In this document: one piece after another, positions 9,179 to 18,699 of the stretch
How positions within the stretch are numbered: the first letter of the stretch is position 1
Layout of the letters: the number at the start of each line of letters is the position of its first letter
Source of the DNA: Isosphaeraceae bacterium EP7
Lineage (GTDB): Bacteria; Planctomycetota; Planctomycetia; Isosphaerales; Isosphaeraceae
Length of the DNA stretch: 64,000 bases
Direction of reading: 5' to 3'
NCBI GenBank assembly: GCA_038400315.1
Contig: CP151667.1
Location: forward strand, 1,189,174 to 1,253,173
The notes under the pieces: generated by a model
What the model was told of the DNA's origin: nothing
The model's input: only the letters and a program-made list of their open reading frames with translations
Databases searched by the model: none
Program-made: the position numbers and the translations under genes

Positions 9179-10099
9179 ATGAGCGACGACGTCGGGGTCA
9201 GCATCTCGCCTCGCGCCGCATCGAATGGCCGCGGGGCTCTCGATGGCCTCTATGCCGCGATCCACCGGATCAGGCCGGTGCGCAGGGCCCTGGACCTGCT
9301 CAGGCGGGTCGCTCCCGGGCTCCCTGGCCAGTGCACGCGGCTCAGTTACGAGGCGTTCTGCACGCTCGACAAGAGGCGCGAGATCTTGTTCATGAACTAC
9401 GGCTACGCGGCGCCAGGGCCCGACGGCCACCTCGTCGACTTGGGCGATGACGACGCCGTCAACCGGTTCAGTATTCAGCTTTATCACCGCGTCGCCGGGG
9501 CCGTCGACCTCGCCGGGAAGGATGTCCTCGAAGTCGGATCCGGGAGAGGGGGCGGTGCGTCGTATGTCGCGCGATGCCTAGGACCTCGCTCCGTGACCGG
9601 GGTCGACTTCGCCCACAAGGCGGTCCAGTTCTGCACGGATCAGTACAAGTCCGAGGGGCTCTCGTTCCGGCGGGGCGATGCCTGCCATTTGCCCTTCGAT
9701 GCCGGCACGTTCGACGCCGTCCTCAACGTGGAATCCTCCTGCCATTACCCGTCCATGGACGCGTTCCTCGGCGAGGTTTCGAGGGTGCTCCGGCCCGGCG
9801 GCCATCTCCTGTTCGCCGACTTGCGGCACCCCGACCATGTGCCCGAGCTTCGCGAGCAATTCAACCGCTCTGGGCTGGTCGTCGTGCAGGAGGAGCGGAT
9901 CACCCCCAATGTCCTCCACGCCCTGGACCTCGACAGTCGGCGAAGGCTCGAAGCCCTCCAGCGACAGGTCCCGCGACTCATCTTCCCGCTCGTGAAGGAC
10001 TTCGCCGGCATCAAGGGGAGTCCGGTCTATGAGTCGTTCGCGAGCGGGGAATGCGAGTATCTCCGGTTCGTCCTCCAGAAAACTCCTCGACCGACATGA
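9179..10099 (+). CDS. Class I SAM-dependent methyltransferase, second
   Basis: A 306-residue methyltransferase with motif I VLEVGSGRGGGASY, GVDFAHKAVQFC as the post-I acidic loop, and VSRVLRPGGHLLFADLRHP as motif III. The N-terminal 90 residues (SYEAFCTLDKRREILFMNYGYA) resemble enzymes that methylate long-chain lipids or polyketides such as the phthiotriol type; this is a pattern match, not proof. It lies 88 bases after the first methyltransferase with GGGGAGC as ribosome site. Confidence 0.83.
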   Translation: MSDDVGVSISPRAASNGRGALDGLYAAIHRIRPVRRALDLLRRVAPGLPGQCTRLSYEAFCTLDKRREILFMNYGYAAPGPDGHLVDLGDDDAVNRFSIQLYHRVAGAVDLAGKDVLEVGSGRGGGASYVARCLGPRSVTGVDFAHKAVQFCTDQYKSEGLSFRRGDACHLPFDAGTFDAVLNVESSCHYPSMDAFLGEVSRVLRPGGHLLFADLRHPDHVPELREQFNRSGLVVVQEERITPNVLHALDLDSRRRLEALQRQVPRLIFPLVKDFAGIKGSPVYESFASGECEYLRFVLQKTPRPT

Positions 10100-10207
10100 A
10101 CCGGGCTCTTCCTTCCCTCATCCCTCCCGATCCGCGGGTAGCCATGGCTGGCGAGGCCGGATCCCAACCGTTTCGACATCCATCAGGATCATCAGGAACT
10201 CTCCGCG

Positions 10208-12376
10208 ATGAATCATCGACGAATTTCCCCACGTCCATCACGACTCGCCCGGGCGATGCTGCTGGCTTTGTCTTGCTGGCTCCTCCCTGCCTCGACGTCC
10301 CCCGCGCAGACCGTCCCCCTGAAATTCGTCCGCACCGCCCCCTCCGGCTTCGGCGACCGTCAGAATAGCTACCCCTGGTCGATGCAGTGGTTCAAGGGGA
10401 GCCTCTACGTCGGCACGAATCGGAATTTCCAGTGCGTCGAGAACGCGACCTCGGCCTTCTATTTCCCCATCCTAAAGCCGCTGCAAGCGATCTTCGCCGA
10501 CCCCGACACCCCTTGCCCGGGCGATCCCACCGACCTGGATCTGAGGGCCGAGGTCTGGAAGTACACCCCGGCCACCGCGGCCTGGACTCGCGTCTATCAG
10601 TCGGACACGCTGCCGAACCCGTTGGCCCCCGGAAAGCAAGTGGCCCGCGATATCGGCTACCGCGATATGGTCACCTTCCGGGAGAAGGACGGCACCGAGT
10701 CGCTCTATCTCGTCGGCTGTAGCGCACGGGAATACACGCCGGGCTTGCCGCCGCCGCGGATCCTTCGAATGACCATCGTTGGCAGCAAGGAGGTCTTCCA
10801 GCCGATTCCGCAGGACCGCGGGACGTTCATGGGCGACATCAACGCCATCACCTTCCGCGCCACCGCAGTCTATAACAACAAGCTCTATATCACCGCCAGC
10901 CCCGGCCTCACCGGAGACGGCTACGTGATCGAGTCCGACGATCCTCGACTCGGCAATAATAGCTTCCGCCAGGTCACGGACACGGCCCTTCATGTGTATG
11001 AAATGTCGGTTTTCAACGGGCGTCTCTATCTGGGGGCCGGCGACTCTCAGACGGGTTACTCGGTCTGGAGGACCGACGCCACCGGTCCCGTCCCCTATTC
11101 GCTCACGCCGGTGGTGACCGACGGGGCCGGCCGCGGCAAGGTGATGACGTCGGTTGTCAGCATGTATCCGTTCAAGGGGCGGCTCTACGTCGGCAGCGCG
11201 GGCTGGTATTCGACGCTCCTCCCCTCATCGGAACTGATCCGGATCAATCCGAATGACAGCTGGGACCTCATCTCGGGTAATCCACGGTTCACGAACCGAG
11301 GCCTCCTCTTCCCGCTCAGCGGTCTGTCCGACGGTTTCGGAAACCCGTTCAATGCCCATATCTGGCGGATGCAGGAGCACAACGGGACGCTCTACGCCGG
11401 GACGAACGACGACAGCTGGGGATTCAGGCGCACCCCGCTGGACCCTTATTTTCGCGCTGAGTACGGGTTCGACCTCTTCTCGTCGCAAGACGGGGTTTAC
11501 TGGGCGCCGATCACGCGAACCGGGTTTGGGAACCTTTTCAACTTCGGGCTCAGGACGTTTGCGTCGACCCCATCCGGGCTCTTCGTCGGCACCGTGAACT
11601 ATGCGAAGGGGACGGAGATCTGGCTCGGCAACCCGACGACGAGCCCGCTCGCGAGGACCGGCCTCGTCGGCGGAGCGCCGGCCCTCGCTCGGTCGGCCCA
11701 GACCATCGCCGCTCCGGCTCGGGTCGAGGCGGAACTCCAGGGCGACAGGGCCGTCCTCTCATGGGAACCCGCCGCCGACGCGGTCCGCTTCCGCGTCTTC
11801 CGCTCGACCCACCAGGTGGCCGACATCGGCCCGATGCTGGGCCTGAATCGGCGACCCGAATTCGTCGATGCTCAAGGGAATTCTGAGGAAGTCTTGAGCG
11901 AGAGTATTGAGGTGGTCGGCCCGTTCGAGCCCGTCGGCTCGACATCCCGCCCCTTCTTCCGCGACCGGATCCCGTCCGAGGAGGCTCGCTACTCGTATTA
12001 CATCCAGGCGATCGACGCGTCGGGTCGGGTGTCGGCGACGTCGAATGTCGTGAGCTTCCCCGGGGTGGCCCCGCCCATCTCGTTCGACGAGACGCGGGCT
12101 GCGATCGCCGGTGTCCGGGACGGCTCGAAACGGAACGTGAGTGCAGGCGCGAGGTGGGTTGACCTCCTGGACGCGAGTCGGACGGCACTGGCCAGAGGAA
12201 ATCTCGACGTCGCCCAGCGGCGACTGGAGGAGATCCGCCGTGGGCTCACCACGAATGAAGGGAATGCGCTCGACGCCCAGACCGTCGAATCCCTCGACGC
12301 GATGGTCGCGAGGCTGCTCCGTAGAGTTGGGCTAGCCAGGGCAGGGGCCCTGCCCGCGAAAATGCTTGCACGCTGA
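10208..12376 (+). CDS. Secreted beta-propeller-like protein with C-terminal Fn3-like domain
   Basis: A 722-residue protein that starts with an export signal (positive n-region, LARAMLLALSCWLL, then STSPAQT as a likely cleavage site). Residues 40-480 contain repeated GxLYVGT, NGRLYLGAG, KGRLYVGSA and NGTLYAGT strands, a kelch/propeller-like rhythm. Residues about 500-620 (AELQGDRAVLSWEPAADAVRFRVFRS) look like a fibronectin type III fold, and the rest is a short helical tail. I do not recognise an enzyme. Its position between the modification genes and the exporter suggests an extracytoplasmic role linked to the product, but that is inference. Confidence 0.65.
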   Translation: MNHRRISPRPSRLARAMLLALSCWLLPASTSPAQTVPLKFVRTAPSGFGDRQNSYPWSMQWFKGSLYVGTNRNFQCVENATSAFYFPILKPLQAIFADPDTPCPGDPTDLDLRAEVWKYTPATAAWTRVYQSDTLPNPLAPGKQVARDIGYRDMVTFREKDGTESLYLVGCSAREYTPGLPPPRILRMTIVGSKEVFQPIPQDRGTFMGDINAITFRATAVYNNKLYITASPGLTGDGYVIESDDPRLGNNSFRQVTDTALHVYEMSVFNGRLYLGAGDSQTGYSVWRTDATGPVPYSLTPVVTDGAGRGKVMTSVVSMYPFKGRLYVGSAGWYSTLLPSSELIRINPNDSWDLISGNPRFTNRGLLFPLSGLSDGFGNPFNAHIWRMQEHNGTLYAGTNDDSWGFRRTPLDPYFRAEYGFDLFSSQDGVYWAPITRTGFGNLFNFGLRTFASTPSGLFVGTVNYAKGTEIWLGNPTTSPLARTGLVGGAPALARSAQTIAAPARVEAELQGDRAVLSWEPAADAVRFRVFRSTHQVADIGPMLGLNRRPEFVDAQGNSEEVLSESIEVVGPFEPVGSTSRPFFRDRIPSEEARYSYYIQAIDASGRVSATSNVVSFPGVAPPISFDETRAAIAGVRDGSKRNVSAGARWVDLLDASRTALARGNLDVAQRRLEEIRRGLTTNEGNALDAQTVESLDAMVARLLRRVGLARAGALPAKMLAR

Positions 12377-12460
12377 TTCGATGGGGGCAATGTCGTCGCG
12401 GGATCGCGAATCGGGCGATCCCTGCGGCGACATGTTCCGATCGGGGGGAGGTCGGACGCG

Positions 12461-13180
12461 ATGACCGGAACGATCGAGTCGGAAGCTCCGCGCGACCGGT
12501 CGGCGGGCACGATCCTGGCCATCTGGGCGGTGATTATTATTTCAATGAATTGTGTTCTATGGGTCTCCGGTGTCAAGCTTGATGGCCTGACCCACGCGGT
12601 GGAACTCGGCGTGGCCCGCGCCGAGTCCAGGGCGGTCGGTGAGGTGAGTGATGTCCAGATCCGCGAGGCGATCCATGATCAGCGCGAGACACTCTCGTTC
12701 TGGGTCACGCTTGCCATGATCGCCGATTTCGTCCTCGAGCCGCTTGCGCCCGCCCTCAGGGCGCTCGCAGTGGCGACGGCCCTGGGCGCCCTGGCGGCGC
12801 TCGTCGGGCGTCCAATTGGCTTCGGGCTCGCCCTCGGAGAATACGCGGCGTTGCAGGGGATCTGGGTGCTGGGGCTGGCCCTTCACGTGGCCCTTGTCCT
12901 CACGCTTCGAACCGATGAAATCGACACCTCGCTGGCGTTAGCCTTGCCGGCGGGGCGCTATCAGGCCGGGGTCTGGGTGCTCTTGCGGCAGGCCGATGCC
13001 TTCGCCCTCTGGGGCTGGACCGCGCTGGCGATGGCCGGGTGGCGACGGGGCCAGGCGAATCTCGCGACCTCCGGTCTGGTCTGCGCCCTGTTCGCTTTCA
13101 CCGAGGCGGCGATCCGCGTCCTCATCACCATGACAGCCGGCGCGGCGATGCGCCTCATGCTGCTCCCCGACCGTCCTTGA
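12461..13180 (+). CDS. Multi-pass membrane protein of unknown function
   Basis: A 239-residue hydrophobic protein with about five membrane segments: AGTILAIWAVIIISMN near residue 17, segments near 75-115 (LALGEYAALQGIWVLGLAL further on), and ANLATSGLVCALFAFTEA near the C-terminus. The layout resembles Yip1-type membrane proteins, without a diagnostic motif. It lies directly upstream of the MacA-like adaptor with a GGGGGAGG ribosome site, so it may belong to the same export operon. Confidence 0.6.
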   Translation: MTGTIESEAPRDRSAGTILAIWAVIIISMNCVLWVSGVKLDGLTHAVELGVARAESRAVGEVSDVQIREAIHDQRETLSFWVTLAMIADFVLEPLAPALRALAVATALGALAALVGRPIGFGLALGEYAALQGIWVLGLALHVALVLTLRTDEIDTSLALALPAGRYQAGVWVLLRQADAFALWGWTALAMAGWRRGQANLATSGLVCALFAFTEAAIRVLITMTAGAAMRLMLLPDRP

Positions 13181-13208
13181 TGCGGGGGCCGCCCCCTAGG
13201 AGCCTGAG

Positions 13209-14912
13209 ATGAGCGAACAAGGGATCGGCCACTGGGACAAGGACGTCGGACTCGACCCGCTGTTCTTCGACGACGAGGACCAATCAACCACCGAGCCCCT
13301 GACGGACGAGGCCTCAGGCGGCCCGCGATCGGCCTGCCTGTCCCCTTCGGTCGTCTATGTGTTCGTGCCTTGCGGGCCGCCCCCCCCGCTGGCGTCGATG
13401 CACCCGGACGGGACCTCGACGCCTGAATCCTCGGGGATCGATCCCGCAACCCTGATCGGTGAGATCATGAACCCTCAGGCCACTGCGAGTCGATCACGAC
13501 CGGGCGCGCCGAATCAGGCGGCCGTCGATGGTCCTGGCGCGGGCGATCCGGCCTCCAAGAAACGCGAAACCCGTACCTACGACCCCGGGATCGCCGAGGG
13601 GCCGGCTCGCCGCCGCTCGGGCGCGGCCTGGGTTCGAACCCTGATCACCCTTGTGATCGGTGCGTCTCTCGTCGGGGGCTTGACGGCGGCGAATATCTGG
13701 CGAGAGCGCGGCTCGTTCGACCTCGACTGGCATCTGCTGAAGGTTCCCGCCGTCGAGCTGAGGACCGAGCTCCCGACGCGCGGGCCGATCGTCCGCAAGA
13801 TCACGGCGCCGGGTGAGGTCGAGCCGATCGAGGAGGCGAAGGTCGGCTCCCAGATCTCGGGCCGGGTCGTCGCGGTCAACGTGAAATCAGGGGACTACGT
13901 CAAGGCGGGGCAAGTGCTCGTGCGCCTGGATGACGCAGACGCGCGGGCCCGACTCACATCATCGCAGGCCCGTTCCGGCCGGCTCAGGGCCGCGATCGAC
14001 CAGGCCGAGACCGACCTGGCGAAGGCCAGCCGCGACCAGATGCAGTTCGGCAAGCTCGCGAACCGCGGATTCTCCGCCCCGAATGAGCTGGCCGATGCCC
14101 GTTCGCTCGTCTCCAAGTCCGAGGCGGCGTTGCAGATGTGCCGGCAGGAATTGTCCGAGAGCGAGGCCCTCTGGCAAATCAGCCGTGAGGAGTTGAAGCG
14201 GACCGAGATCCTCGCCCCGATCGACGGGGTCGTGGCGAGGGTCGACGTGGCCGTCGGAGAGATCGTGATCGCGGGCACGCCCAACCTCCCGGGCTCGATC
14301 CTGATGACCGTCAGTGATCTGACCCATATGCGCGTCTCCGCCGAGGTCGACGAGTCCGATATTCCCATGATCCTCCCCGGCCAGCGTGCCCGGGTCTTCC
14401 TCCAATCGGGCGGCCATCTGCCGATCGAAGCCACCGTGGACAAAGTGGCACCCAAGGGGAGGAAGAAGAACGACTCGGTCAGCTTCGAGACGAGGGTCAG
14501 CATCGACAAGCCCGACCCTGCGCTGCGAGCCGGGATGACCGCGACGGTCGAGATCGAGGTCCGCCGCGTACCCGACGCCTTCGGCTCGACCGTCCAGGCG
14601 GTCGTCCATCGTAAGCGAAAGGACCTGCCCGACACGCCCGAGGTCCGGGCCTGGGCCGAGCGCAACGCCCGGTCCCCTGGCGAGTCGGCACGCGACGCCA
14701 ATTCTCGCTACATCAAAGTCGTCTTCGTGGCCGAGAAGGGGGTCGCACGCGCCAGGCCGGTGGAGACCGGGCTGAGCGATGAGCGCCGGGTCGAGATCCT
14801 CTCGGGGCTCGGGCCCGACGATCGCGTGGTCGTCGGCCCGTTCCGCGCCCTGGACGAGTTGAGGGACGGCCAGCCCGTCCGCGAGTCGACCGAGACGGGA
14901 GACCGTCGATGA
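13209..14912 (+). CDS. HlyD/MacA-type periplasmic adaptor protein
   Basis: A 567-residue membrane-fusion protein. One membrane segment (LITLVIGASLVGGLTAANIW, about residues 140-160) is followed by the lipoyl half-motif SGRVVAVNVKSGDYVKAGQVL, a coiled-coil hairpin, the second half-motif APIDGVVARVDVAVGEIV, and a beta-barrel domain ending in LSGLGPDDRVVVGP. The first 130 residues are an unusual low-complexity Asp/Pro-rich cytoplasmic extension. GTG/ATG choices include 13467, but AGGAG sits six bases before 13209, so I kept the long form. It overlaps the ATPase start by four bases (ATGA). It would link the ABC pump to an outer-membrane path. Confidence 0.85.
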   Translation: MSEQGIGHWDKDVGLDPLFFDDEDQSTTEPLTDEASGGPRSACLSPSVVYVFVPCGPPPPLASMHPDGTSTPESSGIDPATLIGEIMNPQATASRSRPGAPNQAAVDGPGAGDPASKKRETRTYDPGIAEGPARRRSGAAWVRTLITLVIGASLVGGLTAANIWRERGSFDLDWHLLKVPAVELRTELPTRGPIVRKITAPGEVEPIEEAKVGSQISGRVVAVNVKSGDYVKAGQVLVRLDDADARARLTSSQARSGRLRAAIDQAETDLAKASRDQMQFGKLANRGFSAPNELADARSLVSKSEAALQMCRQELSESEALWQISREELKRTEILAPIDGVVARVDVAVGEIVIAGTPNLPGSILMTVSDLTHMRVSAEVDESDIPMILPGQRARVFLQSGGHLPIEATVDKVAPKGRKKNDSVSFETRVSIDKPDPALRAGMTATVEIEVRRVPDAFGSTVQAVVHRKRKDLPDTPEVRAWAERNARSPGESARDANSRYIKVVFVAEKGVARARPVETGLSDERRVEILSGLGPDDRVVVGPFRALDELRDGQPVRESTETGDRR

Positions 14913-15640
14913 CGCTCGCCCGCCCGGTCATCCGTCTCGAGGGGATCACCAAGGAATATCGCGTGGGCGACGAGACCGTGCGCGCCCTCCGCGGGGTCGA
15001 CCTCCTGATCCGCGAGAATGAGATGATCGCGATCATGGGCCCGTCGGGATCGGGGAAGTCGACGTTGATGAACATCCTCGGATGCCTGGACGTCCCCACC
15101 GCCGGGCGATACTGGCTCGACGGCGCCGACGTCTCGCGGTTCTCGCAGTCGGAGCTGGCGCGGATCCGAGGGCGACGGATCGGCTTCGTCTTCCAGACCT
15201 TCGAACTGATGCCCCGCCAGACCGCCCTGAAGAACGTCGAGCTCCCCTTGATTTACACCGGGGTGCCCGGACGTCGCGAGCGGGCCGCCGAGGCGCTCCG
15301 CAGGGTCGGCCTCGCCGACCGCATGGGGCATCGGCCGGCGCAGATGTCGGGCGGACAGCGGCAGCGCGTCGCGATCGCGCGTGCCCTGGCGCAGCAGCCC
15401 GCGATCCTCCTGGCCGACGAGCCGACGGGCAATCTGGATACCAGGACGGGTGAGGAGATTCTCGGCCTCTTCGCCGAGCTCCATGACCAGGGGCAGACGA
15501 TCGTCATCGTCACCCACGAGCCCGACGTCGCCCGCCGATGCCGCCGGATCGTCCGCGTCCGGGACGGCTCGATCCAGGCCGATGTCACGGCGTCCCACCG
15601 CGAGCACTCGCCGGGCGGCTTCGCGGGGTCCATCTCATGA
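14909..15640 (+). CDS. MacB/LolD-type ABC transporter ATP-binding protein
   Basis: A 243-residue ATPase with Walker A GPSGSGKST, the Q-loop FVFQTFELMPR, the signature MSGGQRQRVAIARAL, Walker B ILLADEPTGNLD and the switch His in IVTHEPD. All residues needed for hydrolysis are present. It overlaps both neighbours by ATGA, so adaptor, ATPase and permease are probably translated together. It powers the MacAB-type mechanotransmission pump that would export the cluster's product or a lipid/peptide substrate. Confidence 0.92.
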   Translation: MTLARPVIRLEGITKEYRVGDETVRALRGVDLLIRENEMIAIMGPSGSGKSTLMNILGCLDVPTAGRYWLDGADVSRFSQSELARIRGRRIGFVFQTFELMPRQTALKNVELPLIYTGVPGRRERAAEALRRVGLADRMGHRPAQMSGGQRQRVAIARALAQQPAILLADEPTGNLDTRTGEEILGLFAELHDQGQTIVIVTHEPDVARRCRRIVRVRDGSIQADVTASHREHSPGGFAGSIS

Positions 15641-16851
15641 TGGCGCTCGTTAACGTTGGCTGCGCCGTCGAGCAGCTCTGGGCGAACAAGTTGAGGTCGA
15701 TGCTGACCATCCTGGGGATGGTGATCGCCGTGGCGTCGACGATCACCGTGGTCAGCGTGGTCCGCGGGTTTTCCGGCTTCGTCGGCGAGTTCCTCCAGGG
15801 GATGGGCACCAACGCGATGTGGGTCTGGCCCGAGCGGCCCGCCGGCGACCTCGGCAGCATGCTCGGGCAGATCGAGATGGACGTGCATGACATCGAGGAA
15901 GTCGAGAGCGTCTGCACGGCCCTCCGAGCCGTCTCACCCGTCGCCAGGCAGACGTCGGTCCTCGTCAGGAACGGCCGGGAGGAGGCCAAGTCCGCGCTGG
16001 AGGGCGTCTCCGCGGAATACCACGCGATCCGGAAGTTCTTCGTCGACGTCGGCAGGCCGTTCGCGCTGGTCGACGTGGAGCAGGGCCACCAGGTCTGCGT
16101 GCTCGGGCGAGAGGTCTTGCGCAACCTCAATGCAGACGACGGGCTGGTCGGCGGGACGGTGCTCATCGACGGTCATCGATTCCGGGTGATCGGGCTTCTC
16201 AAGGAGAAAGGAGACGTCCTCGGGTCGAGTCAGGATGACCTCGTCCTGATCCCCTACACGACGGCCCTGAAGATCTACCCCGCGTTCCGGCGGAAGATCG
16301 CCTTCGCCGCGATGGCGGTCTCGGAAGAAGCCGTGCCCGAGGCCCGTTCTCAGATCGTCAATCTGTTGCGCCGACGCCACGGCCTTGGCGCCTCGCAACC
16401 GAATGATTTCAGCATCAGGACACAGGACGAGATCCTGGGCATCTTCAACAACGTGAGCCTCCTTGCCTCTGCGATGCTGGCCGGGATCGTCGGGATCTCG
16501 CTCCTGGTCAGCGGGATCGGGATCATGAACATGATGCTCGTCAGCGTCACCGAACGCACGCGCGAGGTCGGCCTGAGGAAAGCCCTCGGCGCCCGCCGGC
16601 GCGACATCCTCACGCAGTTCCTCGCCGAGGCGGTGATCCTCAGCCTCGCCGGGGGGGGGCTCGGGGTCGCCCTCGGGTTCACCCTCTGCGCACTGGCGAG
16701 CGCCCATCCGAGGATGGTCGACATCATCGTCCCCTGGTGGGCCGTCGCGCTCGGCTTCGGCATCTCGGCCGGGACCGGGACCGTCTTCGGGCTCCTCCCC
16801 GCGATCAAGGCCGCCCTGCTCAATCCGATCGACGCATTGAGGAATGATTAA
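15637..16851 (+). CDS. FtsX/MacB-type ABC transporter permease
   Basis: A 404-residue permease. One N-terminal membrane segment (MLTILGMVIAVASTITVVSVV) is followed by a periplasmic core domain of about 220 residues, then three C-terminal segments (GIVGISLLVSGIGIMNMMLV, AVILSLAGGGLGVALGFTL, AVALGFGISAGTGTVFGLL), the classic MacB topology. The family sequence VTERTREVGLRKALGARRRDI is intact. The start at 15637 overlaps the ATPase stop. It closes the + strand cluster. Confidence 0.9.
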   Translation: MMALVNVGCAVEQLWANKLRSMLTILGMVIAVASTITVVSVVRGFSGFVGEFLQGMGTNAMWVWPERPAGDLGSMLGQIEMDVHDIEEVESVCTALRAVSPVARQTSVLVRNGREEAKSALEGVSAEYHAIRKFFVDVGRPFALVDVEQGHQVCVLGREVLRNLNADDGLVGGTVLIDGHRFRVIGLLKEKGDVLGSSQDDLVLIPYTTALKIYPAFRRKIAFAAMAVSEEAVPEARSQIVNLLRRRHGLGASQPNDFSIRTQDEILGIFNNVSLLASAMLAGIVGISLLVSGIGIMNMMLVSVTERTREVGLRKALGARRRDILTQFLAEAVILSLAGGGLGVALGFTLCALASAHPRMVDIIVPWWAVALGFGISAGTGTVFGLLPAIKAALLNPIDALRND

Positions 16852-17323
16852 TCGACGTCGTGCCCGCACCCCGTTGGTCTGATCGGATTTCCGGGATTCA
16901 TTCGCGGGCAAACTGTCCGGGCGATTAACCCATCTTCCTTTGACAGGGAGGTCGTCCTGCGCATCGAAGCCACAAGACCGCCGAGCAGTTGGCCGAGCGC
17001 ATCCGCGCCGAGCCGAGGACTCGCGTCGGACGTCGACTAATGGTCAGCCCGCCGTCCAAGTCGTTCCCCGCGTGCTCCTGTCCGAGCGCTAAGGGGCAGG
17101 CCTTGGTCGCTCGCGACGATTCCGACGGGCCCTGTCGCTTTGGACGACCGCCCCGGACGCTCTACTCCGACGAGCAAGAGTGTCAGGGCCCGGGCCGAGG
17201 GCGTCCGCCGCATCCGGGGACAGGAAGAGCGAGCCGAAGACCCCGTCGATCCCCTCATTGTGAGAGGGTCGAAGACGGGGTCGGGCACGGTTTCCTGGGG
17301 TCGGGCCATTCGATTCCGGTCGC
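16852..17323. other. Intergenic gap between convergent genes
   Basis: No coding frame here shows motifs or a ribosome site. It separates the export operon from the convergent DUF1552 gene, so transcription from both sides must end here. The only structure I see is the inverted repeat at 17239-17282. Confidence 0.6.
17239..17282. terminator. Possible bidirectional terminator hairpin
   Basis: GACCCCGTC (17239-17247) and GACGGGGTC (17274-17282) form a perfect 9-bp outer stem, with a further partly paired CCCTC/GAGGG inner stem. It lies about 40 bases past the stop of the - strand DUF1552 gene. There is no T-tract, so the call is tentative. Confidence 0.4.
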
Positions 17324-18628
17324 TCAAATTTCTTTGAGAGGCTCGGTGGCATCGCCGAAGCGGTCGAGCTTGACGTCCATCTTGTTCATCATCGACAGGT
17401 AGAGTCGGCACATTTGCCGGTTCGACTCCTTGCTGTAGTCGAGGACCTTGCCGGTCACGATCTTGCCGCCGCCCCGTCCCAGCATCACGACGGGGAGCTG
17501 GGTGGCGTCGTGGCCGCCGCTCATCATGCTGGAGCACATCATCAGCATCGAGTTGTCGAGGGCGGTACGTTCGCCTTCCTGGATGGCGTCGAGCTTCCGG
17601 GCGATGTAGGCGAGCTGGCTGACGAAGAACTGATTCACCTTGAGCCAGTCGGCCGTGTCGGAGTGCGACAGGAGGTGATGAATCATGTAATCGACGCCCA
17701 GGTTCGGGAACCGGAGCGACGAGTGGTCGTTGTTCAGCTTGAGCGTGGTGATGCGCGTGGTGTCGGTCTGGAAGCCGAGGACGAGGATGTCGCACATCAG
17801 CCGCATGTGGTCGGCGATGTCCTGGGGAATGCCCTCGGGAGGCCGGGGGATATTGGGCTTGTCGAGCGTCGGCCGCCAGCCCTGAAGCTCTCCACGCTTG
17901 CCCGCCCCCTCGATCCGACGCTCCACGTCGCGGACCGATTCGAGGTATTCATCGAGCTTGATCTGGTCGGTCGTGCTGACCTGGCGGCGGAGGGCGCTGG
18001 CATCCTCCAGGACGGCGTCGAGGACGCTCTTGTCGCCCCGGCGCACCTCGTCCTTGAAGAGGCGATCGAAGGCGAGGGCGGGATAGAGCTCGAGCGGCGT
18101 CGGCGTGGTCGGAGAGGTCCACGAAATATGCGAGCTGTAGAGCATCGAATAATTCTTGTGGACCGACGGATTCGACTTCTCGCATCCGAGGACCAGGCTG
18201 GGCACCTTGGTCGACCGGCCGTAGGTCGCCGCGAGCCACTGGTCGACGCTCGTCCCCGAGCGAATCTCGCCGCCGGAGGCCAACGGCGAGCCGGAAAGGA
18301 TGTTGCCGGTCTGCGAGCTGTGGATGTTCCCCTTGAGGGCCTGCTCGTTATAGAGGCCCTTGATGAAGAGCATCTTCTCCCGGAAGTCATTCAGCGGGGC
18401 GAGCACCTGGCCCAGTTCCATCCCCGCGCCTGAGCCCTTGGCCCACCACTCCTTGCTGTGGAACCCGTTGCCCGCGAAGAGGACGGCCAGGCGGACGGGG
18501 GCATCGCTGCCTCCGCCCTTGATGACCGGGACATCGCCCCAGACGGGACGCGACTCGAGCCAGGGGAGGGCCATCGAGACGCCGAGCCCTCGGAGCATCG
18601 TTCGGCGGCTGAATCGGTGGTTCGTCAT
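17324..18628 (-). CDS. DUF1552 domain-containing protein, Tat-type signal
   Basis: A 434-residue planctomycete protein of the DUF1552 family. The N-terminus FSRRTMLRGLGVSMALPWLE is a twin-arginine-like export signal. The body carries family landmarks such as RLAVLFAGNGFH, TSVDQWLA and NDHSSLRFP. The start at 18628 was chosen because the signal begins there; the upstream Met at 18703 would overlap the neighbour's end. Family members pair with DUF1592 cytochrome-like proteins, as here, and may form an extracytoplasmic redox or polysaccharide-processing complex. The biochemical role is not established. Confidence 0.85.
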   Translation of the reverse strand: MTNHRFSRRTMLRGLGVSMALPWLESRPVWGDVPVIKGGGSDAPVRLAVLFAGNGFHSKEWWAKGSGAGMELGQVLAPLNDFREKMLFIKGLYNEQALKGNIHSSQTGNILSGSPLASGGEIRSGTSVDQWLAATYGRSTKVPSLVLGCEKSNPSVHKNYSMLYSSHISWTSPTTPTPLELYPALAFDRLFKDEVRRGDKSVLDAVLEDASALRRQVSTTDQIKLDEYLESVRDVERRIEGAGKRGELQGWRPTLDKPNIPRPPEGIPQDIADHMRLMCDILVLGFQTDTTRITTLKLNNDHSSLRFPNLGVDYMIHHLLSHSDTADWLKVNQFFVSQLAYIARKLDAIQEGERTALDNSMLMMCSSMMSGGHDATQLPVVMLGRGGGKIVTGKVLDYSKESNRQMCRLYLSMMNKMDVKLDRFGDATEPLKEI

Positions 18629-18699
18629 CCGGGGCGACTCCGGTCGGGAAGGGTGTGAGATTGGGAATTCAAATCCGTGTCGGCGGTCTCGCGCCGGCG

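Noticed and set aside
16989-17402. Small open frames between the exporter and DUF1552 genes
   Set aside because: No ribosome site, no motifs, and they overlap the convergent gene; codon use does not match the neighbours.
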